NCBI GenBank assembly: GCA_031769625.1
Contig: JAUIMM010000887.1
Span: 74,501 to 138,500, forward strand
Direction of reading: 5' to 3'
DNA length: 64,000 bases
DNA from: Taudactylus pleione
Lineage: Eukaryota; Chordata; Amphibia; Anura; Myobatrachidae
The position numbers and the translations under genes are program-made. Under the pieces are notes generated by a model that saw only the letters and a program-made list of their open reading frames with translations, made no database searches and was not told where the DNA came from. Of this stretch, positions 11,379 to 22,709 are shown piece by piece; the stretch's first letter is position 1; the number at the start of each line of letters is the position of its first letter.

Positions 11379-14170
11379 GTGGTCAGATTAGGTGCATTTC
11401 AACACACCAAAAAAGAAAATGCTTCCTCCCAGTTTACCATCGATATGACTCTGGTCCTAGAGAAACCCTCTGAAATTCTTAAGGCCTTTTTAGACTCGGG
11501 TGCCGAGGTTAACTTAATTACAGCCAATAAAGTTCAGGAGTTCGGAATTTCTAATTGCTTTTACAGGTGTCACTCTGCAGAATCGGTGTGGATGGGAATA
11601 AACTTCTTATGGCTACCATCCACTCCAGGACTTCAGAAGTCACCATGTAAGTTGGTGCTCTTTATAAGGAGTTAACTTAATTCTATATACTTTTGTCAGC
11701 CAAGAGTCCAATTTTCCTGGGTCTTCTGTGGCTTCACAAGCATGTTCCTATTTTAGATTGGAGTGAACCTCAACTCCTGTCGTGGGGATCTCAGTACCAT
11801 AGGTCATGTTTGTCATCTGTCAAACCTCCACATCATGTCATCAGGAGTTTGGCCATCTCTCCAGATGATCCTCTTCCAGCTCCATACAAGTCCTTCAGGG
11901 AAGTATTCTCTAAAGAGGCAGCTGAGCTGCTTCCCGCTCATAGGGAGTGGGACTGCGTATAGACTTGTTACCTGGGAAAATGCCTCTTCATGGAAGAGTC
12001 TGTCCTCTCTCACTTCCTGAGTCCCAGGCAGTGTCAAAATACACTAAAGAGAATCTGGTGCAGGGGTGTTATGATCCGCTGCCAGGATTTCTGACTGTCT
12101 TGCAGTTTCCAGTCCTGGCTGTTGCTAGGCAGCAGGGAAGCTGTCAGTATGTGGAAGTTTTCAGCTGCAGCCAGCCTGTAATCAAGCCCTCAATGTGTGT
12201 GCAGCTCTGCTGCAAATTAATCTCTAATCAAAGAAGCTGGTTTGCATTGGTTCTTCCTCCTGATAAATGCAGTCAGTCCCAGCATTCCCTGCCAGTGATA
12301 GCCTGTTCCTAGTGTCCAGTCAGTTTTGGTTCTGTCCTGCTCCCGATCTCCTGTCTTGTCATTTACCTGTGCTAATTCATCTGCATTCCTTGTCGAGTAT
12401 CTCCCAGTTTTCTGTGATCATGTTACCAGCCTGAGGCCTAGTCACGTTATCAGCCATTCGGTCCAGCCGTGTTACCAGCCTGCGGCCTAGCCACATTATC
12501 TATCATCCACATCAGTCTACAGTACAGCTGCACTATCTGTAGCCAGCCACTGTTCCTTCCTGTGGCCCAGTTTTGTACAAGTCAGCAGTTTCCATCATAC
12601 CTGCGACCCTTACCATAAAGTGCAGCCCTACCGCAGCATATCTCCATCACTACCTGTGGTCCACTCACACTGTGGTGTGTGATCATAACTGTGGAACTAC
12701 CATTTCCGATGGCAACAGGGAACTGCCTTACCTGTTGTCCATCTGCTGGCATATCAGTCCTTGCCAAGTCCATCGTGAGTATTCAAATTCAACCTCCGCC
12801 CAGATCGAGATTACCAGCTCAGGTACATCCCAACTGCATACCATCTCTGACCTTCAGGTGTCAGTAAGATAAGCCCACACTGTGCCAAGAGTAAGTCCTG
12901 GTGCCAGCCTAATTACCGGTGTGCATACCTTAGGGAACGGCGGGTTGGTGTTAAAGGTGGAAGATCTCATAGTGACTCTGTGGGTTTATCTTGCATCACA
13001 CTGTAGCGTCATAACAGCGGGTTTATCAGGGAGTCCAGATCACCCGCCGCAGCTAGCCTATTCTTTGTTAAGAAGTAATATGGAGGTCTGAAACCGTGCA
13101 TTTATTATGGGGGCCTGAACGCCATTACCATCAAGTGCTGATTTCCCCTACCAATGATCTTGGAGCTCTTTGATTGGATAAAAAGGGCAAAGATTTTCAC
13201 CAAATTAGACCTTCGCGGGGCCTACAATCTAATTAGAATCCGATCTGGGGATGAGTGGAAGATGGCCTTTAATACTCATGATGGCCATTATAAATACTTA
13301 GTCATGCCTTTTGGATTAAGCAACACTTTAGCTGTTTTCCAAAAATATATGGATCTTATCTTTTGGGACCTGTTATATAAGTATGTGGTGGTATATCTGG
13401 ATGACATCCTGATATTCTCTGAAGATTTAGTGAGCCATTGCCAACCCGTATGTGTCAAAACCAATACAACACTTCCTGGGTTTTAGCAACTTCTATCGCC
13501 AGTTCATCAAGAACTACTTGTCCATCACAGCTCCCATCACTGGTCTTACCAAGAAGGGTCATAATACCTGGGTGTGGCCTCCTCAGGCAGAGGAAGCTGG
13601 AAGCTTTCATTCTTTTAAAGCAGTGTTTTATTTTAGCACACATTCTAAGACAAACAAATTGTGACCAACCTTTTTTCCTGAAGGTAGACGCCTCCAACGG
13701 TTGCAGTTGGGGCAGTGCTGTTGCAGAAGGATGAAAAGGGCAAGTAGTATTCCTGTGGGTTCTTCTCCCATAAGCCTTTGCTCCAGAGAAGAATAATGCC
13801 ATCTGGGATACAGAACTATTAGCAAGTTGGCCCTTCAGGAATGCCGATACTTGTTGGAGGGAACAACATTTGTGGTGACAGTCTATACCGATCACAAGAA
13901 CCTGACATACCACAAAATAGCTCACTACTTAAACTACCATCAATCTAGATGGTCACTATTTTTCAATTGGTTCAATTTGGTGATTACCTACCGTCCAGGT
14001 AACAAAATCATCAAAACCGATGCCTTGTCCCAAGCATTCAGTTCTGCTGGGTGGAGGAATTTAGGGAAGAAAAGCCCATTCTGAACCCTGCTTGCTTTGT
14101 GGCAGTTACCAACAAGGTCAAGTGATCAACGCAGTGGCTTACCATCAGAGACTGCCAGGCACGCTTAAAA
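11379..14170 (+). pseudogene. Ty3/gypsy pol (protease, RT, RNase H; truncated)
   Basis: The protease signature FLDSGAEVNLI lies near 11488-11520. The RT begins before 12062, is split by an inserted LTR (12067-13016), and resumes at 13022. It has the [12 protein letters not shown] motif, MPFGLSN and the catalytic YLDD at 13394-13405. RNase H carries TDHKNLTYH and the terminal RPGNKIIKTDALSQAF near 13990-14040. Frame changes occur near 11960, 13480, 13660 and 13790. Similarity stops at about 14170, so integrase is missing. The element would copy itself by reverse transcription, but this copy is dead. Its motifs match the second gypsy element at 34710-38787 closely enough to be the same broad clade. 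Confidence 0.9.
12067..13016. repeat. Solo LTR inserted in gypsy RT
   Basis: It starts TGTTATGATCC and ends GCGTCATAACA, so the ends are TG...CA with an 8-bp inverted repeat (TGTTATGA/TCATAACA). Removing it together with one 5-bp flank (AGGGG left, GCGGG right, diverged) rejoins the RT reading frame at QGFIRESR. No internal region is present, so it is a solo LTR formed by recombination. TGTTATGA also starts the LTRs of the gypsy element at 33550-44450, so a related family is plausible. Confidence 0.8.
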
Positions 14171-14176
14171 TACCAA

Positions 14177-14512
14177 GGGCCAAATTTAATATGGTGAGAG
14201 TTTAGAAAATGTGAGAGTTTAGCAGTAAACTCTCACATTGTTTTATCTTCAAAATGGGAAAACATCTGGATAAGAGTTTAAATCGTGAGGTTTTTTTAGT
14301 CAAAAAACATGCGAGTTTGCATGTTCTCTGACTATATTACATTGGCTTAATAGGTCTTGCCAATCCCAATATATGGGTTAGCATCCACTACCCACCCATG
14401 ATAAGGAAGGAGTGGGTGTGTGGGAGAAAATGCCAACTGAAGATGGTGAATGCTCCTGCAGTCAAGCTCAAAAAATATTGTATTTTTGGAGCTTAATGAA
14501 TTTTGGGCCCCA
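14177..14512. mobile_element. Probable MITE
   Basis: GGGCCAAATTTAATATGG at the left and TTAATGAATTTTGGGCCCC at the right are imperfect inverted ends. The interior has inverted GTGAGAGTTTAG / TAAACTCTCAC. The second copy of the 49-bp repeat (14348-14396) lies within it. Confidence 0.45.
14348..14396. repeat. 49-bp direct repeat, copy 2
   Basis: Partner of 10295-10343, in the same orientation, on the far side of the gypsy remnant. Confidence 0.7.
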
Positions 14513-14550
14513 TACTAGTGTATGGGGACAGTGGGCCACATAGGAAGAGA

Positions 14551-14695
14551 AAGGATAGCAGGAGATATCAGTGATATCTCCTGCGTTGATTTATGATACA
14601 TGGTCCCAAAACTTAATTTCTATAATGTAGGAGAAAATATAAATTTTCACCTGCTTTATAGAAATTAAGTGATAATGAATAGACCCCTAAATGTA
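14551..14695. repeat. Foldback MITE fragment with 13-bp hairpin
   Basis: GCAGGAGATATCA / TGATATCTCCTGC form a near-perfect hairpin at about 14553-14581. It is followed by CTTAATTTCTATAATGTAGG / CTGCTTTATAGAAATTAAG, a palindrome related to the one at 6896-7000, which lies next to a similar ATATCACTGATATCTCC at 7020. Confidence 0.55.
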
Positions 14696-15332
14696 CGTAA
14701 CTATGAAATAAGGTTTGTTGATAGTTACCTCCCAACTGACCCATTTTTAGCTTGACTGTCTCACTTTCCAAATGTAAAAAGGGATTTATTGTCATCTGCT
14801 TAACACTTATTTGTTCCATGTCAGGGTTGGAAATAAAACCAGGAGAGAGATGTAATAGGGTCACAGTTTTCTCTGCAAGACAAACTCAGACCTTCTCGCA
14901 CATTTAAAGGTCCAAGATTGTCCCACAATTTGGCAAATGTAATAGCCTGTGAACGTGTGAGTTTGAGGCTAATACATTGTGCCAGTGTGTGTGAGTTTAC
15001 TGGTGTGAAAATTCAAACCTTGTAATGCAACTTTCATTACCAGGTCCGAGTTATACAGAAGCCTTCACAGATCAGTGAGATCCGTGAAGGCGTGTGTAAA
15101 AATATAGTAAAATGTAAAAAAGAAAATTATGTAGGGTTCCCCTCTCAAAGCAAAACAAGCACTGGGCTTTTCTGTTACAAGGCTCGCCTCTCTCAGCCAA
15201 TGAACGCTCAGCCCATGCATTTCTATGGGAAATTCAGTGGCTGAGACCTCATTTGCCCTCATCTCTCAAAAGCTTAGCCTCCCAGTATCTAATACCATCT
15301 TTTGATCACATTAGCTATTGTAACCTCTAGGT
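14696..15332. other. No gene seen
   Basis: Mixed AT-rich sequence. A small inverted pair GCCTTCACAGATC / GATCCGTGAAGGC at 15061-15090 could form a hairpin. No coding or RNA gene signal. Confidence 0.5.
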
Positions 15333-15621
15333 CAGTGATTTTCAACCTTTTCAACTCAAGGCACACTATACAAGATTTTAAAATTGCCAAGACACACCAT
15401 CTGGCTATGCGGCATGTGTGACCAATGAAAAAACATAAACATTGGCTCCCACATAAAAATATAGACACATATTGGCCTCCACAGGAATAAAACACACTAC
15501 ATTGGCCTCCTCAGGAATAAAACACACTACAGTACAAGTGTGCTGGGCTGACTGCCGCAGCACACTTGACAACTGCATTCGGCACACTAGTGTGCCACGG
15601 CACAGTGGTTGAAAATCGCTG
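15333..15621. mobile_element. Complete hAT MITE with 8-bp target duplication
   Basis: The ends CAGTGATTTTCAACC and GGTTGAAAATCGCTG are inverted repeats with one mismatch. They are flanked by CTCTAGGT (15325-15332) and CTCTAGGG (15622-15629), an 8-bp duplication typical of hAT with one change. It is 289 bp long and non-coding, with GGCACAC / GTGTGCC subterminal pairs and a short direct repeat of GGAATAAAACACACTAC near 15484-15531. Confidence 0.9.
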
Positions 15622-16799
15622 CTCTAGGGTATTAAAATGCAATATTTTTTCAGAACTCCTTAGGATCTCTCTCCTGTAATGGCTGCTTGTACATGCGTGA
15701 CCTGATAGCCACACATGCACAGTTCAAACTTAGGCCCTCATTCAGAGCCGCTCGTAAGCAGCAGTACGCTCGTAGCGTTCCGATGTTGTGAAACCACGCA
15801 TGCGCCGGTGTTACACTGCGCATGTGCGTACGGCTGATTGCGATCTTTTTTTAAGTCGTTCGTCGAATAGCAAACAGGAAGTGACATGTCAAATGTGATT
15901 GACAGAACAGCCCGTTTTTGGGCGGTGACGGGGGTGGAGATGCGAAAACGCAGGCGTGGCGAGGCATTTTGTGGGCGTCCCTAAATTATCTCATGCGAAC
16001 GGCAAATGTGATCGGAACAAGTCATACGTCACTGTCTGATCCACTGTGCGTTCAAGCTGCTCGCACAGCTTGTGGTCTGGTATACTCTACCACAATGTCA
16101 ATGGTCTCGTCCTCCTTCCCGTGCCTCTTTGATGTTTTTTCGATTTATCATTTCATGCCAGAAAAGCAATCAACTTAGAATTGAAAACAAGCTTGGAATG
16201 TGTCTAGCAACGTGTTTTTTCTGAGTAGCACAAAACCGTACACAGGTGAAGTACTCAGCTGCTAATTTGTGGCTTAGACAATCAATTAGCGTACCAATTT
16301 TTCATATTTGAGATTTGTTTTTGTTTTTTTAATTTTTGTTTTGTGTTATTGCAACAATATTGGCATCATGTTTGTGTTTTAGCAACATTTTTAATGGTCC
16401 CGGGAATTTCTTATCCATTTGGTTTGGGCAAAGTGTTCCTTTAAACTCCTAAATGGTTTTTAACCCTTTGGAATCTTTTTTTTTTTTTTTTTTTTTCCTT
16501 TTTTGGGGCCGGAATTACCTAAAAACCATATTGAGAATAATGTCACATTACAATGGAGCAGATATTGAATTCTTTTTATTTTTTCCACACATTTTAATCT
16601 TTTCAAGTGCATTTTCAAGTTTGCATGTGTGGCTTACAGCAATAATTGTGCCAAAAAATGAATACACAAAATTAGTGGCATTTTGCATAAATAAAATAAC
16701 ACAAATTAAAAACAATTCACAAGAAAGGAGAGGGAAGTTTTGGCCCTTAAGGAATATGGGGCAAGCACAGAAGGATTGTGGGAAAATTAGCCAGTGCTG

Positions 16800-18086
16800 T
16801 CATCGCTTTTTGCCACGTTTGGCTGGGTTAGGGTGGGAGCCTGAACGGGTCTGGGATGTCCTTTGGCTGGCCTCTCCAGAGGCAGATGTTGGGGCCTCTG
16901 GAGTAGGCAGAGGGCTAGGCACATTTGGAGGGATGGCTGTTGTTGTGCCAGAGGTGGAGGATCCTGATGTTCCGGCAGGAAGGGAGGGTGGCTCCACCAT
17001 GTGCTGGCGAACGAGCTGCTCCAGGGCATTGGCAATTCGGATGTTGGCCCTGGTATTTTCCGCCAGGGCCTGACCAATGGTCACGTTGGCCGCAGCATTT
17101 TGCTCCATGGCCTCCGCCACCCGTAGCAGACTGGCATCCATCCTCAGCAGAATCTCCGTGTGGTGATCCGATTTAAAATTGAGATCCGTGAGGAGGGCCA
17201 CTGCCTGTGAGGGGGATTGCCCTGGACTGGCTTCTGCAGGGTCCACAGCCGGATCTACTGCTTCCTCCCCTGCAGAGCCAGCAGAAATTCTGCGGCCAAG
17301 GCTCCCCTCTGGAGCAGACTCATCCGCCTGTGTCTCTGTTAGAAAAATGAGAAAAGAATAACATTAGAATCTCCATATTGTCCCAAACACATTTCAGAGT
17401 TGGTAACATAACAACATTTACCTGGGACAACATGAGGAGCCGCAAAGTCTGGCATGTCCGTATCCATGTTGGACACGCCAAACACCTCCTCATACTGCAC
17501 ACACCCCTGTGCCAGCTCTTCCAAGTCATTCAGCTCCAATGACACAGGGGTGGGACCCCACCTGTCCCCCTTGCATGCCTAGCCCTCTCTGCCAGTTTTT
17601 GTTTTAGCCGATATTTATAATCGGTCCATCTGTGGGTGAAAAAGTTGGCATTATTCCTGCAGAATTTGGCCCTGTAACCACTTTTTAAAAAAATGTAGTT
17701 TTTACGTACCGGCGTTTGACATCCCGGGGTAGACGTTCAAACTCACCCACCCTATTGACAGCACTGGCTATCTCATCCCACATTTTCCACTTCTGGCTTG
17801 CACCCATATTCCGATCTGCCTGTGGCAGGATGTCAACACACATTTGGACCAAAACCTCCATCTCCTTTCTTGTGAATTGTGACTGCCTTTTTTTTTGCCT
17901 TCTTTTGTGGGCCTACTCGGCCCAGCAGCCTCTTCCATGGCATCCTCAATACCTTTTTGCAAAAACATTGATTACATTTAGATGTTCAGTTTTCACTAAA
18001 TTCTGGTTCTTAAAATTTTTTTAAGCCAAAAGAGTCAAATACTTACCGGGCGTCTCTTGACCATTGTTTTGCTGCTCTGTAGCCAT
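16800..18086 (-). pseudogene. NAIF1-like Myb/SANT DNA-binding protein of Harbinger (4 exons, frameshifted)
   Basis: This is the Harbinger accessory protein, which in known systems binds DNA and escorts the transposase to the nucleus and to transposon ends. Predicted exons on the minus strand: 18086-18047 (MATEQQNNGQETP), 17952-17710, 17629-17422 and 17335-16800, with GT donors at 18046, 17709 and 17421 and AG acceptors before exons 2-4. Exon 2 holds the Myb-like domain (QFTRKEMEVLVQM...QKWKMWDEIASAVN), which continues into exon 3 (RRWTDYKYRLKQKL). Exon 4 encodes an acidic stretch, then a predicted coiled coil (HTEILLRMDASLLRVAEAME) and a basic tail ending KRGKKR. Two single-base frame breaks are visible: one in an A9 run in exon 2 (about 17888) and one in a G run in exon 3 (about 17555). 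Both sit in homopolymers, so decay and sequencing error are both possible. It is divergent from the transposase across the 47-bp array. Confidence 0.82.
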
Positions 18087-18712
18087 TTTGAGAACAACAA
18101 CTTGAACTACAGCAGACCGTTTTGATTTTTCCGTGACGTATTTATACATGCGTCCGTATTATTAGTCCGCATCATTGATTGTGCGCTCCTATGATCCGTC
18201 CTTAATTGGAGCGGGAAAATAAAGACTATTTATTGCTTTGGGCGACTCGAGTCGAGGTGGCGGGTGTTGATTGTTGGAGGTTTCGTGTGTAGTAGTGGAT
18301 TGTTGGCGGGATTAGTGGTTGTAGGCGGGGTTTTGGAGTAGGAGTTGTTTTTTTTTTTTTTGTCCTTATTTTCCATTCGTTTTTTTCTTTGTCAGTTATT
18401 TTTGGAGTAAGTATTTTATTCAACTCCTTTAAAAAATAAGGGATATACAAACCAAATGTTCTTTTTTTTTATTTTGTTTTGGATTTCTTTACAGTTATTT
18501 TGGCTGGGCCCCATTGGAGTTTTTGGACTGTGACTTCTTAGTCGAATTTCTGTAAGTTTATCTTTTTTCATGATTTACCAATTTGGATGTGTTTTTTTTC
18601 GCATATATTTTGAACATTACTGTTTGATTTATAAGTTTAACAATCATGTATTATCATTAAATATAGCGTAATGTTTAGCCAAATATATTTCCTTGGTTTA
18701 TCCCTTAAAAAT

Positions 18713-18975
18713 GCAAACTATTTAGCGCACTAATGTTTCCTTAACCCCCATGTAAAAATGCGAACTATTTAGCGCACTAATGTTTACTTAATCCCCATGT
18801 AAAAATGCGAACTATTTAGATCACTAATGTTTCCTTAATCCCCATGTAAAAATGCAAACTATTTAGCGCACTAATGTTTCCTTAATCCCCATGCAAAAAT
18901 GCAAACTATTTAGCGCACTAATGTTTCCTTATTCCCCTTGTAAAAATGCGAACTATTTAGCGCACTAATGTTTTT
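18713..18975. repeat. 47-bp tandem array between Myb and transposase genes
   Basis: Six units start at 18713, 18760, 18807, 18854, 18901 and 18948 with core GC(G/A)AACTATTTAGCGCACTAA. It lies in the shared 5' region of two divergent genes of the Harbinger element. The second element has a 48-bp array with a related core (GCGAACTAATTAGCGCA) at the equivalent place (62900-63081). Confidence 0.92.
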
Positions 18976-19282
18976 TCTAACATAAATTTGTCCATTCTTG
19001 TTTGTCCACTCAATGTAGGGTGCATTTTTAAAATAATGTGTGCTCCACCCTATCTTTGTGTGCATTTTGCCAAATTTTTTTTAAAAAAATCTGTCACCCC
19101 AAAATTCTAAAACGAATTTCTAATTTTGAACTGAAGGTTGTTGCACTCATGACAATACCCCAGCATGTAAGCATCTTTGGATTTTGCGGAAAAGATAAGT
19201 ATTTTTTGGAAAGATCATTTTCAACAACCATTAACTACCTGGCTTGCCATTTCAGGTTGATGTTGGTCATCTTATTTTGGCC

Positions 19283-20404
19283 ATGCTTCCGGAACCCGAC
19301 CAACCTCAACCTCGTCCCAGGCATAGGCATCGTAGGCGTGCAAGGCCCAAGATATATAGAACACGTGTCACCCTTTTTGGAATGCCCGATGATGAGGTTT
19401 TAAGATGATACCGTCTTCCTCCACAAATCATCATAGACACTCTCTCATTAATAGAGAGTGATCTGGAGCAGCAAATTGACAGTCCTACAGCAATACCACC
19501 ACTTACGCAATTAATGGTGGTGTTACATTTCTGTGCCTCAGGATCCTTTCAAACCACGGTGGGAATAGTGGCCGGAATCTCCCAATCCTCCTTTTCAAGG
19601 ATCCTGAGGGCAGTGATGGAGGCCCTTTTCAAGCACCTCCATCATTTTATTAGCATGCCATTGGATATGGGTTCCCTTAGTGTGGCGAAGGCCAATTTTT
19701 ACCAAATAGCTGGCTTCCCACACATCATAGGGGTTGTGGATGGTACTCACATACCACTTCAGCCTCCAGCACGGCTGGAGGCAATTTTTAGGAACCGCAA
19801 GCACTATCACTCACTGAATGTAATGGTGGTATGTGATGCCTCCCTCCAGATCCTGTCCCTGAATGCAAAATTACCCGGGAGTGCACATGACTCATTTGTC
19901 AACCGGCAATCAGGGATTTGGCATAAATTAAAAAACCTATAAAGTGGTGATGCGTGGCTTCTGGGTAAGTGGAGCCCTTTAGTTGAAACCAATGCAAAGC
20001 TTGATACACAGTGATCCTGATTTTTGTTTTTTAATTTTCACAGGAGACAGTGGCTACCCTTGCATGTCCTGGCTGCTCACTCCTTATTTGGCTCCTACAC
20101 CAGGGCCACAAAGTGAGTATAATTCTGCACTTACAGCCACCAGGCAGGTGGCGGAGCACTGTATCGGCCTTTTAAAAAGCCGATTCAGATGCCTCCACCG
20201 CTCTGGTGGCGAACTCATGTATTTGCCGGCTATGCTTTCGAAAATTGTGGTCCTGTGTGGGATCTTTCACAACATCGCCATAAGGAGTGGTGTCCCAATG
20301 CAGCCAGAGGATGCCTTACCTGAGGATGGCTCCCCGAGGTTGGTCGGAGGTCAGTATGTGGTGGGGCCATACGCGATGATGTGGTGGCCCGTTTTTTCAG
20401 GTAA
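19283..20404 (+). pseudogene. HARBI1-type Harbinger transposase (2 coding exons, broken)
   Basis: A DDE transposase that would cut and paste the element at TWA-like targets. A 5' splice acceptor lies before the start (AG at about 19254). Coding exons are 19283-19964 and 20044-20404, with donor CTGG|GTAAG and acceptor CACAG. The DDE_Tnp_4-type motifs are visible: HIIGVVDGTHIPLQ, then the catalytic D in VVCDAS, the second D in GDSGYP at the start of exon 2, and E in VAEHCIGLLKSRF, 36 residues later. Damage: TGA at about 19403 (the second copy has an arginine codon CGC), TAA at about 19940 (the second copy has CAA), and a one-base shift in a C run at about 20332, after which the C-terminal RDDVVAR-type end is read out of frame. 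Two of the three lesions are C-to-T type changes. Compare 61426-62534. Confidence 0.9.
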
Positions 20405-21240
20405 TTATTGACAAACATTTACTTAATTGTCCCAAAGTCTGCATGTACGATTGTAATGTGCCTTTTTAATCTTGTTTTTCATTTTTTATTCTTGTCTTCC
20501 TTTTCAAACCATGTAAAAACGATGCCTACTACCTGACCCACTAAATTGTCTACATGTGGCCACATTGGAACTAACTTGTGGATCAATTATTTCATCGCCT
20601 CATTTGTGGATTCATGTTGGCCTGCTACTTATTTCAACAGTTCTTGAGTGTTGTTTGTTTTTTTTGGAGTTTGGTGTAGGTTGTTTTTTGTAGTGTGTTT
20701 TCACTGTGTGAATTGCTTGTCACAATTCACTTTCTGTTTGTGTTTGCTGTGTATTAAAGTTTTCTTTTCCGTTAAAAAGACTGTTTATTTACACATTACA
20801 AGCACGTGTAACCTGGCTCCAAAAATGCCACCTTTCCTAATGCCGAATCCTGTAATGTGTGAAATTGTTAAGTCTTTGAACATGCTTTGTGGCTTAGAAA
20901 AAACAACAAAGGTATTAGGGTGAATCAGTAGTTTGTTCAAAATAGGCCTAAGCAGGTTTCAGTTTCTATTTACATTACCCACCACAAGAAAAAACAGAAA
21001 CTGTTGGTTTTTCCACAAACCTATTGGTATGGTGAGGTGTTTAATGTGTCAGCTTGCATACTTTCTACCGCTTTGTACAATCTAATTTACCTTACTTTAA
21101 AGAACATGACCAAATCGTGGACTTATAGAAGGTTAAACAATGTATTATTTTCAGTCAAGAAATGAGACTCGTTAACATACAACGCTATTTTATTGTAAAA
21201 AATATACAAAACCAAATTACAAACAAACCAAAAATCAGCT
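20405..21240. other. Intergenic part of Harbinger element
   Basis: AT-rich region between the convergent 3' ends of the transposase and the third gene. T-rich runs and AATAAA-like sequences occur, but no further coding. AACAACAAAGG and similar short motifs look incidental. Confidence 0.5.
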
Positions 21241-22709
21241 CCGAAGGAGCGCCGCCATGTGGTCCAGGACCACTAGCATGGCAATGACGTGGCCACGCAA
21301 GGCGGCCAAGCCCTCCTGCATTCCATGCATCCGCCTCTGGTCCTCTGTTGGTAGAAAAAAAAGGGATCCTTAATGAAATGACACCTTACATTATAAGTTG
21401 AATAAACAAACTAAACAAAAAAATCTATTTGCAAACAAGATCCAGTTTTGTGGTTAAAAAACAAGTACAGGCAAATGCTAAGATGGTAACACTAATAAAT
21501 TATAAATGAACACACAAAAAGGCGACACAAAAAGGACGAAGTACCCTTGTTAGGGTAAATCAAAAAACCCCAAGAATGAGTGTTTTCACATGTGTGATAT
21601 GTATCAGTGGAAAATATCCAAGACATTGTATATCCAATTCAAAATGTATTTTTACAACAAAAGAAAGGTAAACATACCAGTCATTGGGCTGGATGGTCTT
21701 GGAGTCCCTCCATCCTCCTCCTCGGAGGTGGGCCAGTGCTGGTGGGTTGAGGGAGGGGAGAGGGCGGAAATGGTTGACGGGCCGGAAAATCGAGGGGGTG
21801 GTGGAGGGGAGGGTGAAGAAAAGAGAGGGGGGTGGAGGTGAGGGGGAATTTTGGGGGTGGTGCAAATTGGGAGAGGGAGGGGACTCAGCTATTGGCCGGG
21901 CAGGGGGGGAGGGGGAATTGTGGGAAGGTTGGGGAGATGGACTGGGCGTCGGCGTCAGGGGCCTAGCCCGGCAAAGAACTCTGCAGCCCCTAAATGATTA
22001 AGGAAAAATGTTTTTTTATTTTTTAGGGAGGGGGGGTGGAACCCAAATTTAAAACACCAAAAAAAAAAACATTCTAAAAAAGGAAAACATGCACACACAG
22101 ACATGTGTAAAAACAAAAAACAGGGTTATACTGCAAACAAACATGCACACGCAGACATGTCAAAAAACAAAAAACAGGGCTAGACTGCATACAAACATGC
22201 ACACGCAGATAGGGCCGCAACAAACAAACAGGGCTATACTGCAAACAAACATGCACACGCAGACATGTCAAAAAACAAAAAACAGGGCTATACTGCAAAC
22301 AAACATGCACACGCAGATAGGGCCTCAACAAACAAACAGGGCTATACTGAAAACAAACATGCACACGCAGATAGGGCTGCAACAAACAAACAGGGCTATA
22401 CTGGAAACAAGCACACGCAGATAGGGCCAAAAACAAATCCTACAATAAAAAAAAAACACTTTTACTTGCAGCGATCCACTGCCGAAAACATGCCAGCAAG
22501 CGGGGGGTGCGGCACCACAGATCCGACCACCTGCGCTCTAATTGGCCGATATTACGGCGTGAGCCGAAGGAGCGCAGGTGGTGGCGAACCTCAGCATAGG
22601 CCGATCGCTTGGCCCGGTTGGTGATGGGGGGAGGCTGGCTGGTGATCCTCCGGTCCATTACCTCGGTGAGGACCAACAGCTCCCGTGTGGTAAATGCGGA
22701 GGCTCTCAT
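21241..22709 (-). pseudogene. Second Myb/SANT-like gene of Harbinger (3 exons, exon 2 frame broken)
   Basis: This is the orthologue of the intact gene at 59276-60695. Exon 1 (22709-22466, 244 nt, the same length as in the other copy) encodes MRASAFTTRELLVLTEV... with a Myb/SANT-like trihelix pattern ending RRWSDLWCRTPRLLACF. Exon 2 (21989-21678) encodes a proline and serine-rich linker with a conserved acidic SEEEDGG patch, but its start and end are in different frames, so it has indels in C-rich runs. Exon 3 (about 21350-21241) encodes the conserved short C-terminal helix (ALRGHVIAMLVVLDHMAALL). Exon 1 and exon 2 are separated by a 54-bp tandem array. Function is unknown; DNA binding is inferred from the fold pattern. 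Confidence 0.75.
22084..22430. repeat. 54-bp tandem array in intron 1 of the second Myb-like gene
   Basis: ACATGCACACGCAGA recurs at 22087, 22141, 22195, 22249, 22302 and 22357. Two alternating unit versions occur (GACATGTCAAAAAAC and GATAGGGC(C/T)(G/T)CAACAAAC). Long open frames on both strands here are products of the repeat, not genes. Confidence 0.9.

Noticed and set aside
16453..17073. 206-codon plus-strand open frame
   Set aside because: It is antisense to exon 4 of the NAIF1-like gene and starts in a poly-T tract; the minus-strand exon has coding character and splice sites.
18713..18975. Possible CRISPR-like array
   Set aside because: Units are contiguous, with no unique spacers, in a eukaryotic transposon promoter region.
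22074..22436. Cys-rich 120-codon minus frame and Thr/Gln-rich plus frames
   Set aside because: Products of the 54-bp intronic array.
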